Shown piece by piece: positions 46,369 to 58,749 of a DNA stretch of 64,000 nt; position 1 is the stretch's first letter; each line of letters begins with the position of its first letter. Location: the NCBI RefSeq assembly GCF_002994745.2, contig NC_037092.1, positions 15,057,501 to 15,121,500 of the forward strand, read 5' to 3'. Under the pieces are notes generated by a model. It was not told the origin of the DNA, did not search any database, and saw nothing but the letters and a program-made list of their open reading frames with translations. This DNA comes from Rosa chinensis. Its lineage: Eukaryota; Streptophyta; Magnoliopsida; Rosales; Rosaceae. The translations under genes were made by a program, and so were the position numbers.

Positions 46369-46646
46369 GACAAGATAGCACCCAACTTTCTATCAATGAT
46401 AAGTGCAAGTTGCTAAAGTGGGAAGGTACAAATGAAGTAGTGGCTAGAGGACACATTTCTGATATTCATCTAGAATCAAAAGTGCATGGCTACAAACTTG
46501 GACCTGATTGTTATAGAATTGCTATTGAGGAAGTTGCCATGCCTGATGTTGTATTCAATCAAAGTCAGCCCGAATTTGTGACTATGGAAGATGCACTTGG
46601 AAGTACTGTTGCTTGGCCGATTAAGTACATTCTCTGTGATAGTTGA
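46369..46646 (+). pseudogene. DUF8039-like domain of a CACTA second gene (C2)
   Basis: After an acceptor at 46368 it reads INDKCKLLKWEGTNEVVARG, LGPDCYRIAIEEVAMPDV and EFVTMEDALGSTVAWPIKYI. The VA-G...EFVTxEDAxGSxVAWP pattern is the domain that precedes Ulp1 in plant CACTA proteins. It stops at 46644, and no Ulp1 follows. Confidence 0.65.
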
Positions 46647-46989
46647 AATAGTATTGGCAACTAGCTTTTTTTTGGACAAGGCATAAGCAGTTATATATTT
46701 ATATATATATATATGTATATATATATAAGTATTTTGTATTTTGAATTCAATAACAATGTGTGATATATTTGAGGGAAACTCGTCCAAACAGTGTCTGAAC
46801 TTTTCCAGATTATTAATTTTCATACCTATATTTCAAAAAACATCAAAATGGTACCTGACGATTTAAGCCCAACCCAACTTCTGTACCTAGCAACAGTAAA
46901 ATCGTTAACTCTGTTAACTTTTGAAGGGTATTTCCATCATTTTACTGTTCATCCTCCTATCTCTCTGCAACTTCACCATTTGTTCTCTC

Positions 46990-47240
46990 TTCTGGTTTCA
47001 CTTCTTTGCACCTTTCATGCCGTCGATCATAGTATTCCAACTAGCTGTACACCTTTCTATCATCTCATCGAACAATGTCCTCGCCAAAATCTTATTCCCT
47101 ACACGAGTAAGAGAAGAAAACATTGTAGTCCATGCAAAACATGTCTCTCAGGCATTTGATCGAACACCTTATGGGCTTCACCAATTCGTCCCAGCTTTGA
47201 ATACAAATCAATCAAAGCAGTCTGAACAAACACATCTCTT
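46990..47240 (-). pseudogene. captured pentatricopeptide-repeat (PPR) gene fragment
   Basis: On - it reads RDVFVQTALIDLYSKLGRIG, EAHKVFDQMPERHV, then after a shift AWTTMFSSLTRVGNKILAR, TLFDEMIERCTASWNTMIDG. These are successive PPR motifs of the organelle RNA-binding PLS/P type. It covers only about 2.5 repeats and starts and ends abruptly, as captured pieces do. Confidence 0.8.
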
Positions 47241-47369
47241 GAGAAAAACAACCATAGAAACAAGTCAAAAAAGAAAACCCAAATCAGATCAACCAAGAAA
47301 AGTGAACTGATGATGCCCATTTCACAAAGAGAGCCCATCGTCGCCGACGGAGATGTTGGCTTTCCGGTT

Positions 47370-47700
47370 GATTTCTGGCTTCTCTCTAGAGATACTTGAG
47401 AGCTTCGTGGGTCTGATGACTCAGATAAACACTGGGTGCGAGCTTGAGAACTTCTTGGAGTACTTGTATTTTCTGCCTGGAATTGAAGGGCTTGAGGGAG
47501 ACGAAGGCGTGCCTATGGATTTGAATGTTGCTTCGGCATCGAAGGAGGAGTCGTCCGTAGCGACGGTGGCAATTCTGGTGGAGGAGTCGAAGCGGCGGAC
47601 GTCATCCTCGATTTCTTGCTGGGTGCGGAAGCTTCTTGGCGTTGGCGTTGTTCCACCACGGGAATCAGACCTCCGTAAGCGGGCTATTCTGGAGCTGGTT
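47370..47700 (-). pseudogene. second captured fragment, unrecognised protein
   Basis: On - a frame of about 100 codons reads ARLRRSDSRGGTTPTPRSFR, TQQEIEDDVRRFDSSTRIAT, VATDDSSFDAEATFKSIGTP and SIPGRKYKYSKKFSSSHP, then TGA. Composition is that of a real Ser/Pro-rich protein. I do not recognise the family. The + strand frame over the same DNA (47353-47796) looks like its shadow. Confidence 0.4.
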
Positions 47701-48944
47701 GTGGGCCGGGTTTGGGTTCACTGGTGGTGCGAAAATGGGGCAATCGAAGAAGCAGCAATTAAGAGAGATAGAGACAGCGCTTTGTCCTTGGTTTGATGAA
47801 ACAATCGAAGAAGAAGAAGGAAAGAAAGAATCAGTTATCAATAGATCTGAGAGTCTGGTTTGGTGATGGTTTCGGTGGAGGAGAAGAAGAGGATGGAGAT
47901 GAGGATGGTTTCAGATAAGATGAATAGTAAAATGACGAAAATACCCTTCAAAAGTTATTAGAGTTAATGATTTTACTGTTGCTAGGTACGGAAGTTGGGT
48001 CGGGCTTAAATCGTCAGGTACTATTTTGATGTTTTTTGAAATATAGGTATGAAAATTAATAGTCTGGAAAAGTTAAGACACTGTTTGGACGAATTTCCCT
48101 ATATTTGGTGATGGATTTATATAATATTTGTTTCTGATTAAATATTAAATATACTGAATAATTTTTTTTTAAATTTTATTTATTTTATGACACTTTGTCA
48201 ATGTCATTGAACATATGAGCACAACATTCACTAAATGTCATGAAAACATAGCATGACATTCACAAAACGTCATGAAAGCATTTCAATGGCAACTAAAAAA
48301 CGTCATGGAAATTATTCCATGGCGACTGCTAATCGCCATTAAAGCTATTTTTATGGCACTCTATAAACGTCATCTTTGATACTTTAGATGGCAATTGAAA
48401 ACCGTCATGGAAATAGTTTTTATGGCTATTCATAAACGTCATGGAAATAGTTTTGATGACGTTTATGAAACGTCATGGAAATACTTTTCATGGTGTTTAT
48501 CAAATGTCATGAAAAAACTTTCTATGACGTTTTGGAACTGTCATGGAAATACTTTCTATGACATTTTCTGATTGTCATAGATTCATGCCACATAAGATGG
48601 CACCAGTAGAGATGACGTTCTGCATGACGTTTGAAAAACGCCATGAAAATCTTTTTCTGAAGTTTTTTAAACGTCATTGAATGTTTTTGTGTAGTAGTGT
48701 AATATTTTAACTCTAGACTCGGGTTTGGGTCTATTTACTTAATGAGTTGGATTAGTACTAAAACCGGGTTAAAAATAATTTTAGAAAATATATTTTAAAT
48801 ATATTTTAAAATATTTAATTTTAAAAATATAGTTAAAACCGGATTAGTATTAAAAATATATTTTAATTTTAGAAAATAATTTTCACTGTATTGTTTTCTA
48901 ACTCAAGATAAAAACGCATGATATGTGTTTCATGAAATTCACAA

Positions 48945-48956
48945 GCTCTGATACCA
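48945..48956 (-). other. primer-binding site of the copia element
   Basis: On - TGGTATCAGAGC, the classic complement of the initiator tRNA-Met 3' end, two bases inside the LTR. It fixes the element orientation. Confidence 0.9.
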
Positions 48957-48958
48957 TT

Positions 48959-49570
48959 TGTTAAATTCATGATGCAACACAACATACATCAATAACCAAG
49001 ATCAACACATATAACACATATACAAGAACAATTAAACTAGTTGCATAACATCCACATAGAAACTGCAGAATAACTTTCCTAGTGGAACTAGGACTCCACC
49101 TGGATCAATAACACTCTAGATCCCTGCAGAGACAGCTTAGCCTAGGTTCGACATCTTGAGCAGCTTGGAACACGGATTGAATAGCAGCAGAACTAGAGCA
49201 AGAAGCCTTATGTATGTCAACACCAAAAGCTTTAGAATGGGGCTGAACAATATGCTAAAAACTGGTGATGAATACAGGGACTTTGTTCCCTATATATATT
49301 GGCCAAAACCACGAGTTAGACTCATCCCATAAGGAGTCCAACACTGCTTCATGTTTATCTAGTTAGGAGACTTATTGTTTATCACTAATACTCGATGTAA
49401 TTCAGGTTGATTACTAATGAGCTTCCTACTTCTATTAAGAGACATACTCCTCAATAGATAACTAGAATTGGAGTTATGATTATATACTTCTTGTTATTTA
49501 TGTAAAGATAAATCAATTGGTTTTATTCTTAATGTAAATCAGATAATGTTATGTCCATATTTTGCTACCA
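48959..49570 (-). repeat. 5' LTR of the copia element
   Basis: On the + strand starts TGTTAAATTCATGATG and ends TTGCTACCA. It pairs with 35870-36480. It includes a TATATATA stretch near 49292. Confidence 0.9.
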
Positions 49571-50402
49571 TTCAAGACTTAAGAACTTTAGCTTGCACAA
49601 ATTTCCAATGAAATTGGGAAGTTGACCCTGGAGTCCTATATAAGTTAAGTCAAGGAGTTCCAGAGATTGCATGCTTGCAAATTCATGAGGAAATGAACCA
49701 CTGAAAGAATTCCTATTCATATCAAGTTTTATGAGACTAGTGAGATTAAAAATCCATTTGGGGAATGAAGAATTTAATAGAATCAAGTGACATATATGGG
49801 TTGTAATTTTCTGACATATCAAGGACTGAAAGGGATGTAAGATTAATCATGTGTGGCGACAGTGGAAGGCTTTCTTGAATTTGGCAACCAGACAAATGCA
49901 ACTCTAAGAGTGAAGGAAGCATGTTAACATTATGAAGCCAACTTACTCCGGTGACGCTAAGGTTTGCACCTCCGACATTTAGGTATTTTAGGGAAGAGAG
50001 ATGAGAAAGCCAATTCAAGTTCTTGGAAGAAACATCACTACAAATATCAGAACTAATGTCCAAATAGTTCTAGTTTGTAAGGTTACCAAGAGAAGAGGGA
50101 ATCTCTCCCACATATGAAGAATAAGACCCTAAAGTTGAGAGATTGAGATATCTCAAACTTGTAAACTGCCCAATGAACTTGGGAATCCGTATCCCATGAA
50201 AATTATTGTAGCTGAGGTCTAAATAACTCGCATATTTCAAGCTAAGCAAAGAAGGATTTAACTTACCCCACAAACAAGATTTTTTATACTCAGTGTGGTT
50301 CCACTCGTCATCATAATCGGTATATGGATATGGATTACGGAGGTCAAGCTTGGCTTCTATAAATCGATATATATTTACATATATAATAGTCCATGATGAC
50401 AC
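49571..50402 (-). pseudogene. RLP fragment 1: N-terminal LRRs
   Basis: Readable from AKLDLRNPYPYTDYDD (near 50350), through KSCLWGKLNPSLLSLKYASY and LRYLNLSTLGS, to LCKLKFLSL at the copia junction. A TAG lies at 50070-50072 where LEYLDIS-type sequence is expected, and a shift near 49765. A splice acceptor-like TTATAG precedes the first codons, so the 5' exon with signal peptide is missing or far away. Confidence 0.82.
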
Positions 50403-50744
50403 AATCTAACCAAATGGTTAATTAAACATTGCATCATTGCATCTGCACCGCTAGACCAATTTTGGTCATGCCACGTGTCCTAGCCAAGATCATTTCATTG
50501 TCTCCCGACCAAAAGAAAAGCCAGCATGTGCTCCTATCCCTACATTCACAGCAGCTTGATATGTTAATTCTCTTCCCCTCTCGACCAATGGACGAGATGC
50601 ATTCATTTTTTCCCTCTTTGTTTGATCAACAGCCACCACAACTCATATATGTATAAATAGCACCAACCCTATCATTCTCTACGACTTTATCAACCACCAA
50701 CACCGCACACCAAAGGGGGGCAGCACTGCCCCCATTCTCCTTCT
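50403..50744. other. gene-free interval between RLP remnant and CACTA C4, with a + strand TATA box
   Basis: GTATAAATAGCACC near 50650, in typical spacing to a CT-rich leader (CCTATCATTCTCTACGAC), would drive transcription rightwards. The leader runs straight into CACTA C4 at 50745. If real, it is a host promoter whose gene lies beyond the insertion. Confidence 0.35.
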
Positions 50745-53688
50745 CACTACAAAAAATAATTGCAATGGCCACCGCAGTTAGAGTCGGCGCAAAAATGTCG
50801 TCGCCATTGGTCATAGATTTGCTACGGGAAACAAGGTGTCGCAAAAAAAAAAAAGTTTGCGACGGCAAAGGAGTGCCGTAGCATAAAAATGCTTCAATTG
50901 CAACGACATTAAAAATGCTGAAGCAAGATTTTTCCTAATTCTTGCTTCGCTGCAATTGCCGTAGCTTTATTTCCTTTTCAACTTATTTTCCAGATATGTT
51001 GAAAAGCAAACTTAACCTAGCTCCAAGGCGACAAGAGACGAAAATTAGGCGCGTCTAGATTTTAGTTCCCGATGAACTAAACGCAAACTCCCCTGAGATT
51101 TGAAACCTAAACACAAACTCTCTTCTTCTTCCTTAAACATTCAACGCCTTCTATTCTCTTCTTTTCTTTCTGGGCTTAATCAAATTCTAAGGTAAATCCC
51201 ATCTCTTTGTTTCCAATATTTTCATTCTGTTCGATCCCTCTATTACTCCGTTTGAAACAAAACTAATGAATACGATCAAATTTGTTACATTTCTTCAGGT
51301 TCAGAATGAGGTTACCTCTAATTTCCTTGCCCTTTTTGTTCAATCTCTTGAAAAGGATCGAAAAGCTTTCTTTTAACATGTGAATTTCTGAATCAGATTA
51401 CAGTGAAACCTCATACTCCATCTTCCCCTCTCCTAAACCCTAAAACTTGTCTGCATCCGAAGAACCTCATATGCCATAGTCAGTACTGACCTTCTCTTTC
51501 GATCTCTCAAGTTGGGTTCAATTCGCTCTCTCAGTATCTTCTCTCTTCCATCAGTGGTTCAATTCGGTGGGTTCAATTCACTCTCTCAACTATCTTCTCT
51601 CTTCCATCAGTGGGTTGAATTCAGTTAGTTCAAATTATGAAATGGAAGAGTATGATTTCTGTAGTTTGAGAGGAATTAAGTATAGAAAATTTGTTTGTGT
51701 ATCTGAAATTACTTTTGATTTTGCTTAATTATGGAAGAATAGTTATGTTTTTTGGTTTTGGATATGTCAGATTGGATGTTTCGTTGGTTTCCCTTTCACT
51801 TTCTCCTGCAATCCCCGATTAAGTGACATGTTCTGGTCTTTTCTGAACTAACCAGGTCCTCACGAAGGGAACGAAAGAGAGAGAATTTTGGATTCCTCAA
51901 TTTCCGTTTGCGTTTTCAACTTCATCTGCACAATGAACACCCTCCTCAAGGTAATTAATTCTCTATTCCTTGTTTGTTTTGATTTCTTCTGTTTTGGATA
52001 TGCGTTTTTATTTATTAAATCAGAATTTTGGATTTTTTGTTTCTTTCTATTTTGGCTTGTGAGTTAGGGATCCTGGGATTTGTTTGTTTAGTTCATTGGA
52101 GCTGGAACACGATCAAAGTATTGTTTATAGGTTAGCAAGAAAACCAAACAGAGTACATTGCTGTTTCAATAGATTTAGCTTAACATGTTTCTCAATTAGT
52201 GGATAATTTTGTTCTCCATAGCAGCTGGTTGCATATAATTTCATTGCCATGACTAATCACTACATAACCATGTCATCCTATCATTTGTCTGCGAGATATT
52301 TTGAGGGCCGTTAGAGGTTATTGTAAATGCTAGTCTAGTGAAGGTACTTGTTCTTTCATATGCTTGTTAGCTGTATATTGTCTAGTTATTATATATAAAA
52401 GACGGCACAGTACTTGAGGCTCTTGTGAATGTGAGCTGAATCCACTACTCAAAACTGCAACTGGATGGTTGATTGGGGAAAGCAATACATGGAGCTGAAA
52501 CTATTTTATGCTTAAAATGTTTATTAATGCTTGCACATGCCATATCAGAACCTATGTGAATTGACTGAATCATAGAATTCATACTTGGAACAAACACAGT
52601 TCCATTCTTTTTATATTGTCAAGTAAACTATAGCATGTATATGATATGTAATATAGTCCTTCCAGCCTTAGCATTCTCCCTTTGGATCATTTTGGAAGGA
52701 AAAAAAAAATGATGCTTATGCCTTTGGGGTTTAGGAATAAATCAAATGAAGGGTTTTTTTGTTTTTTGCTTTTCCCCTAGCCCATTATATGAGAGAGAGA
52801 TCTAGATCCAGATCCAAGATGGTGACTTTGATATATATGCTGATTTAGTCTCTCTGCATATTGGAAATGATGTTTGCAGACTTCTAGTAATTTACTTATC
52901 ATATGATTTAGCTATTGGGTTGGCCACTAGAACTTTAATTTGTGCATGCAAGCTGCTATGGTGTATAAGTTAGTATTTGCCTGGTGAGCATCCAAACAAA
53001 TTTTTGGTCTAGTGTTTCACGAGTTTTTGGGTCATGGGATCAGATTTCCTTGATTATCCTACAAAAGAACCTGAAGTTGACTGTAACCTGTAACAAGTCT
53101 CAAGTGTTTTTCCCTCAAGTTTATGTGACCTGTGTGTAGTTTGCTTATATGCTGAGTAAGGTTAATGAATTCTAAACAGTAGGGAAAGTTAACTGAAATC
53201 TACTAGCTTTGGATAAGTTTAACCTTAAAAACATGAAGTGACTCACTTTCAGCGGACAACCTTAGGCTTCCAAGATAGAAACTTTACTACGGGTTTAAAG
53301 GTGAAATGGAGGCTACAGGTTTGGAAGTGCATGTGCATGGTTTTTGAAATTCTTTGGGAATAACTATACAGGAAAATAAAAATTTAGGTAGGTGCTATTA
53401 AAGTTTAGAACTTGGTGCTATCCTAGGATTTTGATGACCCGATAGCAGTGGAACTTGGTGTCATGCCCAATTAGGTTCTTGAGATTTATTTCATAGATTC
53501 TTTTAATTGGCTGGTTACTTTTTAAAAGACGATATGAAATATGCTCTGTTCTAATCTTGCTTTTTTAGAACTCACAAGGGTTCAACAATGGAGACCTACA
53601 GATATAAGATTCATTTCAAACATTGTTTCTTTTGTTTATTTTTCTTTCAATGACAAATGCAAGTTATCTTCTTACATTTACTGAACAC

Positions 53689-53723
<35 letters not shown>

Positions 53724-55178
53724 ATTGCATGTGAAGCTCGTTTATTTTCACCTTTTAATATTCTGTTGTCTATGCATTTTCTTTTGCTTTTGGGAAAATA
53801 AGAGCTCATTGATTTCTATACACAACCTTTTCAACTTTTGTTTTCTTTTCCAAAATTTGGCATGCATTCAATCAAGGATCAGCTAACATTTCCATAAAAC
53901 CAGAATCAAGTATTGATTTTTGTTAAACAGATTTTGCATACGAATTTTTTTTTATCTCGATGAAGGTGCATATCATCCCAAGATGATACTACCTTCCCCT
54001 AACATATTGATCCAGAATTCAACATCTGTTACCCTTTGACCACCACTTCTTGTTTGGAATTATGATGTGGGTTTCCTTTCAATGCTGTTATAAATATGTA
54101 CCCAATGAAGTTGATAGTGTTAAAAAAATAATAATAATGTGTTTAAAGGGGGACCTGACCATTTTGATCATGAACAATAGGACTGAAGTTTATGACAGTA
54201 TGAAATACCAAGTTCAAGGCTTTAAGCTCCGGCTCTTGCTTGAAAAATTAGTCATCTGGAAGCTTGTGACATTATTATGTATTTGGTCTGCCCGGTTTTT
54301 TTAAGTAGTTTCTTCTAGATTGATCTTCTTTTTGTTTTTAATTTCAAGTGGCCTGTTTGCTATATTAAAGTTGGTCTGCTTTCCCCTGGTGTTGTTAGTT
54401 TCCCCCAACTTAGCAGCAAATTATGTTATAACTTAATTACAGAGCATATATACATTCTCTATTTCAGTTTAATTTGTCCAGTTTTCTTAGTGTCGTTAGA
54501 AAACTTAGAAGCTTCCACAAATGTGGAAATCTTCAGCAAAGCACCAAAGAGTTTTGTATTGTGTTTGGTTCATGCATGTTTACTAATTTTGCTAAATTTC
54601 ATTCCCTTTCAGTTAATTGGTTTTGTTTGCCTGAAGCACTAAAGTTTGATACTTCATAACCTGTTTGCATCTTATTGTTTGGCTTTGCAGGTTATTTGCG
54701 TATCACTTGGAGGCTAATCTGCTCTGTCCTCTATTCTCTATCATCTATCTTCCACTCGTCATAGAAAATTCAAGGTAAGCCACAACTTTTTTGTGTCTTG
54801 GATGAGATTGTTGGGTATAAATGCAGAAGCTATCTGCTTTATCTTTTTTGTTTGCCGCTTTTATATATATATTTTTGTTTAATGTATTTTTGAACAAAGC
54901 TTATCTGTTTATTGCAACTAGAGTATATGTTCTTTGCTTAATTAATTACCTTCTTTTAGGGACTGAACTAGCTTATAGTAATTTTACACTTTTGATGTTG
55001 GGAATTTATAGTTTTTGTGTTGTATTTTGATGGCAGCTCAGTTGTAGGCAATGTTTGTTCACTTTGGTTAATTGTTTGAAGTCCTTTGTTTGGTTAGTAG
55101 TCATGGTTATAATTTAATAAACTATATTTTTCTTGGCTATTTGACGTAGATGTTCAATTTGATTGCTTAAGGAGAAAT

Positions 55179-55991
55179 ATGGACAAATCATGGATAGATT
55201 TAGTAGATAGGCATTCTCTAGCATATTATGATGCAATAGATCAATTTTTGACTTTTGCATACATCAATAGGGATCTGGGTTCAAGGATTTATTGGCCTTG
55301 TAGAAAGTGCGAAAATCGTTATCTCTATGTAAGATTAGTTGTGCGGCAGCATTTTCGTGATTATGATTTCTTTAAGAAGTATAGGAAATGGGATAAACTT
55401 GGTGAGCCTAATCATTATGTTCATCCAGTGGATGGAAATCAAAATGGTATTGGGTTAGATTCTTACATGGAGGATGATATGATCAGACTTGTCCAAGAAG
55501 CTTTACGAGCTCCTAATGTAGGAACACATGAACAGACTAGTGAAGAAAACTCAACTAATCCTAATGTAGGGGCAAACGAACCTACCAAGAAGTTCTTGAA
55601 GCTTCTTGAGGATGCAAACCTTCCATTGTATCCAGGTTCTAAGAGATACACAACTTTGTCATTTACAGTTCGTCTTTTGCAAGCGAAGGTGCTCCATGGA
55701 TGGATAGATAAATCCTTCAAAACTTTACTTGAGATAGCAAAAGAATCTATGCCTGAAGGTGTGCAACTTCCCAAGTCATATTATGAAGCCCAGAAGTTAA
55801 CAGAAGATCTTAGATTCACTTATGAAACAGTAGATGCATGTCCTAATAGTTGTATGTTGTTTAGAAATGAAGACATAAATTTGGATGAATGCGGAATATG
55901 CATGACATCTTGATGGAAAGATAACAATGGTAGTTCAAATGATGTTGCAGCACTTGGGAAATGAAAAGCAGCAAAACAAGCAAGATATTTT
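55179..55991 (+). pseudogene. TNP2-type CACTA transposase, N-terminal part (C4)
   Basis: ATG at 55179, MDKSWIDLVDRHSLAYYDAI, with zinc-like IYWPCRKCENRYLY, the transposase-associated domain. It is followed by FLKLLEDANLPLYPGSKRYT, KESMPEGVQLPKSYYEAQKL and VDACPNSCMLFRNEDINLDE. A TGA at 55911 replaces a residue in ECGICMTS-WK, after which the same frame runs to KQDIF at the C3 insertion. 245 codons are open before the stop. Confidence 0.85.
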
Positions 55992-56389
55992 CACAAGGCC
56001 AAAAAATGAAACAGACGATGGATATTTTTCGTTGTGGGATATTGACAGCCACCGTTGTGTATCGACGCGTTGTGTGATGAAAAATAGCACAACGGTGATG
56101 CACCGTTGTATGATATGAAAACAGTCGACATACTCTTGTTATCAGCGTTGTGCCTTCTCTCGGCAGATGGTAGGCAGAGCTGTCGTGCAGCCATGCTGCG
56201 CATGGTTGGTGCATGCATCAGACAACGAAACTTGTTTCAATATGTTGTTGGAAAACATTATCAGACAACGTTTTTTAAGTTTCACTGTCTTCTGATTTGT
56301 CGTCAGACTTCAGTTAGAGACTATGGTTGTTGTATAGCTTAGTTTTGGACAACGTAGTTCTGTTTTTATAGTTGTGTGAGTGTAATTGA

Positions 56390-56640
56390 GAGGACGCATT
56401 TTTGGTGAAACCATTGTGTGAGTGTAATTGAGAAGACGCATGTTTGGTAAAACCATTGTGTGATATATAAGAACGCATTTGTTACAGTTGTGTGGGTGTA
56501 ATTGAAAAGACACATTTTGGTAAAACCATTGTGTGATATATAAGAATGCATTTGTTACAGTTGTATGAGTGTAATTGAAGAGACACATTTTGGTAAAACC
56601 ATTGTGTGATATATAAGAATGCATTGTGTGAGTACCCGGA
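56390..56640. repeat. subterminal tandem repeats of CACTA C3, three diverged units of about 70-85 bp
   Basis: Units share GTGTAATTGA, GACACATTTTGGTAAAACC and ATTGTGTGATATATAAGAA. Frames on the - strand here (CILIYHTMVLPK and similar) are repeat translations, not proteins. Confidence 0.75.
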
Positions 56641-57050
56641 TTTTGGTGTATTGAGACAACGTAACATTAACATTAAATCTGTTGTATGACAATTTTTATT
56701 GCCTGCATTTTGTGCATTACTAATGGGGCTCCATTTGGACTTAATTATTAAACCCTGATCAGTTGTAAAGAAATCATATTGCAAACTATCAAATGAATAA
56801 TCCAACCCATATTATAAACCTCAAATGTTAAAATGGAGCATTTCCCAATCATCCCATCCAAAATAAAAAGAAGAAAAGCACTCAAATGCATGTCCATCTA
56901 CTTGGGACATCAAAAGCTGGTACAAAAACATAATATTTGTTCCAAAACATGCGACATGGTGCATGGATATTGTACCAGCAGAGAAGCACGCCAAAATGAT
57001 GTTTTCCTTCAGCAACAACCTATGTCATGGGAAATGCTTTCCTTCATCTC

Positions 57051-58749
57051 CTACACATACGCCTTGACCACAAACTTTGCCCACTCATTTCGCATCTGAT
57101 CAATGTCTGCTTGGGTATAGTGGCTGCTATCTCTCCTCTCCCACTGAAACCAATGTATTACATCAAAGTGAGGCAAAGACATGCATAACTGTTATGTCCA
57201 CAATCTCAATAGAAACCAAGTAAAGTGACTACATTTATAGGTGGGTTTACCTTTACAGGAAATAATGACAGGTCTTTATCCTCAATAATATCCCTCATGT
57301 ATCGCATGATAAAGTACCCACACTCCTTGTTGCTAGGTTGGGGAGGAATGCCCTAAAAACAAATGATCATTAAACAACAAACCAAATACTGTTTTTGCAA
57401 GACAACTATATGCATAGGTGAAACTTACAGCCAAATTTTTCCACATAACTGAATTCCGGCCTTTCCTCTTCCTTTCAGAATTATACATACCTAGTGCACT
57501 ACATCAGAATAAGAAAATGAAGATGTGAGAGAAACAGAAGGGGGCAACATATATGTTTAAATAGATATAATGATCTCAGCAATGCATTATCTATAGCAGT
57601 GACTTACGTTTCCACTATAGACATCCAATCTCCAGTGGGTAAGCGTCTTTTCAGAGGATCCAAAAAATAGGCAGTGTCTTGGTCCGGATCAACAATTGTC
57701 AACATCCAATGATCACTACATGCATACAAAATAGTCATATATCTTGTAATAGAATATATGTTCAACATGGCACAAATTGATTGCAAACAATATACGAAAA
57801 ATAGAACTTTCATGGACTTACCCCGAATTATATGGCAACATGAACATTTGTCCTGGTTTTGCAGTTACAAGCCTATCTCTAATGTGTTGGGCCCTAACAG
57901 TTCCATTCCCAGACCCACTTGCACCAATTAGAGAAGGGTCAATGAATGCAACCATGTCTACCATTTTATAAGCAATCAACTGCTCATAGAGATACCTATC
58001 AAGCATTTACACCAAATAAAATACTTTCAGCAACCATACTTGCAGCAATGATATGTAATGGAAAATTTGAATTTTTTTTACCTTTGATACACAACAATGC
58101 AAGTTCCACTAACTTCCCTCATGCTTGCAAGTCGCCGAACATCTGATCCCATTAGAAAGGTCTTGCGAGAATATCAAAAGACATCAGGTTCAATGTGGAA
58201 GCTGATGGTACGCCCGTCTCTGAATTTTTCTTCACCCCACTGACATAGCATCTTCAATGATTCTGGTAATGTAGGTGCCATTGACGCCAAGCTAAATTGT
58301 ACCTCTGAGTCTTCATTGACTGTCTCTTTCTTTTTCTTTTTCTTCTCAGCATTATCCTTGATAGGTTTCTAGAACAAGGAAATAAATGTAACCTAGATGT
58401 TATGCAGCTTATCTAAACTTAAGAAAATTTCTTTAAACAAGTGAATGTGATCGGAGTAGTTTCATTTATACTTTCTTACCTTCACAAGTGACCTTATGAT
58501 TAGCTCTTTAGGCCATGCTACCCAACTCCCCATAGCCTGCTTAACAGTTTCAATTTCATCTTTAATCGGAAATGGGACCTTTGCTTTCTCCTCAACCGCC
58601 TCATAGATAGAAACACGCAGATTATCATCCCCAAGTGGAGCACCATGAATAAGCTGATTGTTATCATCACAGTCCATAACAGTAGCATAAGCAACAACAT
58701 GTTCAACAGAACCTAATGCCAACTTGCATTTAATCTCTGCTCCAGATGA
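57051..58749 (-). CDS. DUF8039-Ulp1 (C48) protease gene of CACTA C3, nearly intact, seven or more exons
   Basis: Exons on -: 58749-58480, 58368-58082, 57995-57822, 57715-57608, 57498-57429, 57352-57251, 57143-57051 (TAG), all with GT-AG introns. DUF8039-like first exon: CKLALGSVEHVVAYATVM, PLGDDNLRVSIYEAV, AMGSWVAWPKELI. The protease has DHWMLTIVDPDQ (His), AYFLDPLKRR (Asp) and PPQPSNKECGYFIMRYM (Gln, Cys), so all catalytic residues are present. C48 peptidases act on SUMO-like modifiers; the role in CACTA elements is unknown. One in-frame TGA at 58174-58176 (DVF-YSRK) is the only break seen. The upstream part continues into 58987-59595. Confidence 0.78.

Larger units (their letters stand above)
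46773..48099. mobile_element. Pack-MULE: small Mutator-like element with captured gene fragments
   Basis: Terminal inverted repeats of about 180 bp (GGGAAACTCGTCCAAACAGT at 46773; GGGAAATTCGTCCAAACAGT on the other strand at 48099) are nearly identical. Flanking 9-mers TATATTTGA (46764-46772) and TATATTTGG (48100-48108) are a 9-bp duplication with one change. The interior is GC-rich and holds two gene-like fragments on the - strand, with no transposase. Confidence 0.85.
42325..48699 (+). mobile_element. CACTA element C2, nested in the copia leader
   Basis: Right end, read inwards, is CACTACTACACAAAAAC at 48699. The left end is a mutated CACCTCTACAAATATG at 42325. The 3-bp duplication TAA is at 42322-42324 and 48700-48702. 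Both ends carry many diverged GACGTTT/CGTCAT motifs (about 42355-42740 and 48185-48690). It encodes a transposase-associated domain and a DUF8039-like piece but no DDE transposase. It also hosts a GC-rich insert and a small Pack-MULE. Confidence 0.8.
35870..49570 (-). mobile_element. Ty1/copia LTR retrotransposon, with a nested CACTA
   Basis: LTRs are at 48959-49570 (5', 612 bp) and 35870-36480 (3', 611 bp), differing at about 18 sites. The flank TCCAA (35865-35869) and TTCAA (49571-49575) is a 5-bp duplication with one change. It restores SLGVNKF in the RLP gene. Gene order on - is gag, protease, integrase, RT, RNase H, as in copia. Without the CACTA it is about 7.3 kb. Stops and shifts in gag-pol make it defective. 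Confidence 0.9.
23704..50402 (-). pseudogene. LRR receptor-like protein (EIX/RLP type) split by three transposon insertions
   Basis: Remnants in protein order are 50402-49571, 35869-35254, 26036-about 24811 and 23730-23704. They hold successive LRRs (LDLSYNNFHG, LDLSNNQISGKLP, IDLSSNNLEGEIPKEM), an acidic juxtamembrane segment, a transmembrane helix and the short basic tail (FFDQIKEKVVLAIALKV, ending HLQGRL). From the family, this is a plasma-membrane receptor without a kinase, used in immunity or development. Signal peptide and the Cys-paired N-terminal cap are missing upstream of 50402. At least five in-frame stops and several shifts exist besides the insertions. Single TSD copies rejoin the frame, proving one ancestral gene. 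Confidence 0.87.

Noticed and set aside
47353..47796. 147-residue + strand frame in the Pack-MULE
   Set aside because: The - strand frame over the same DNA has a more natural composition. The + frame appears to be its shadow, though this is not certain.
56310..56624. Repeat-peptide frames with YISHNGF-type units
   Set aside because: They are translations of CACTA C3 subterminal repeats.
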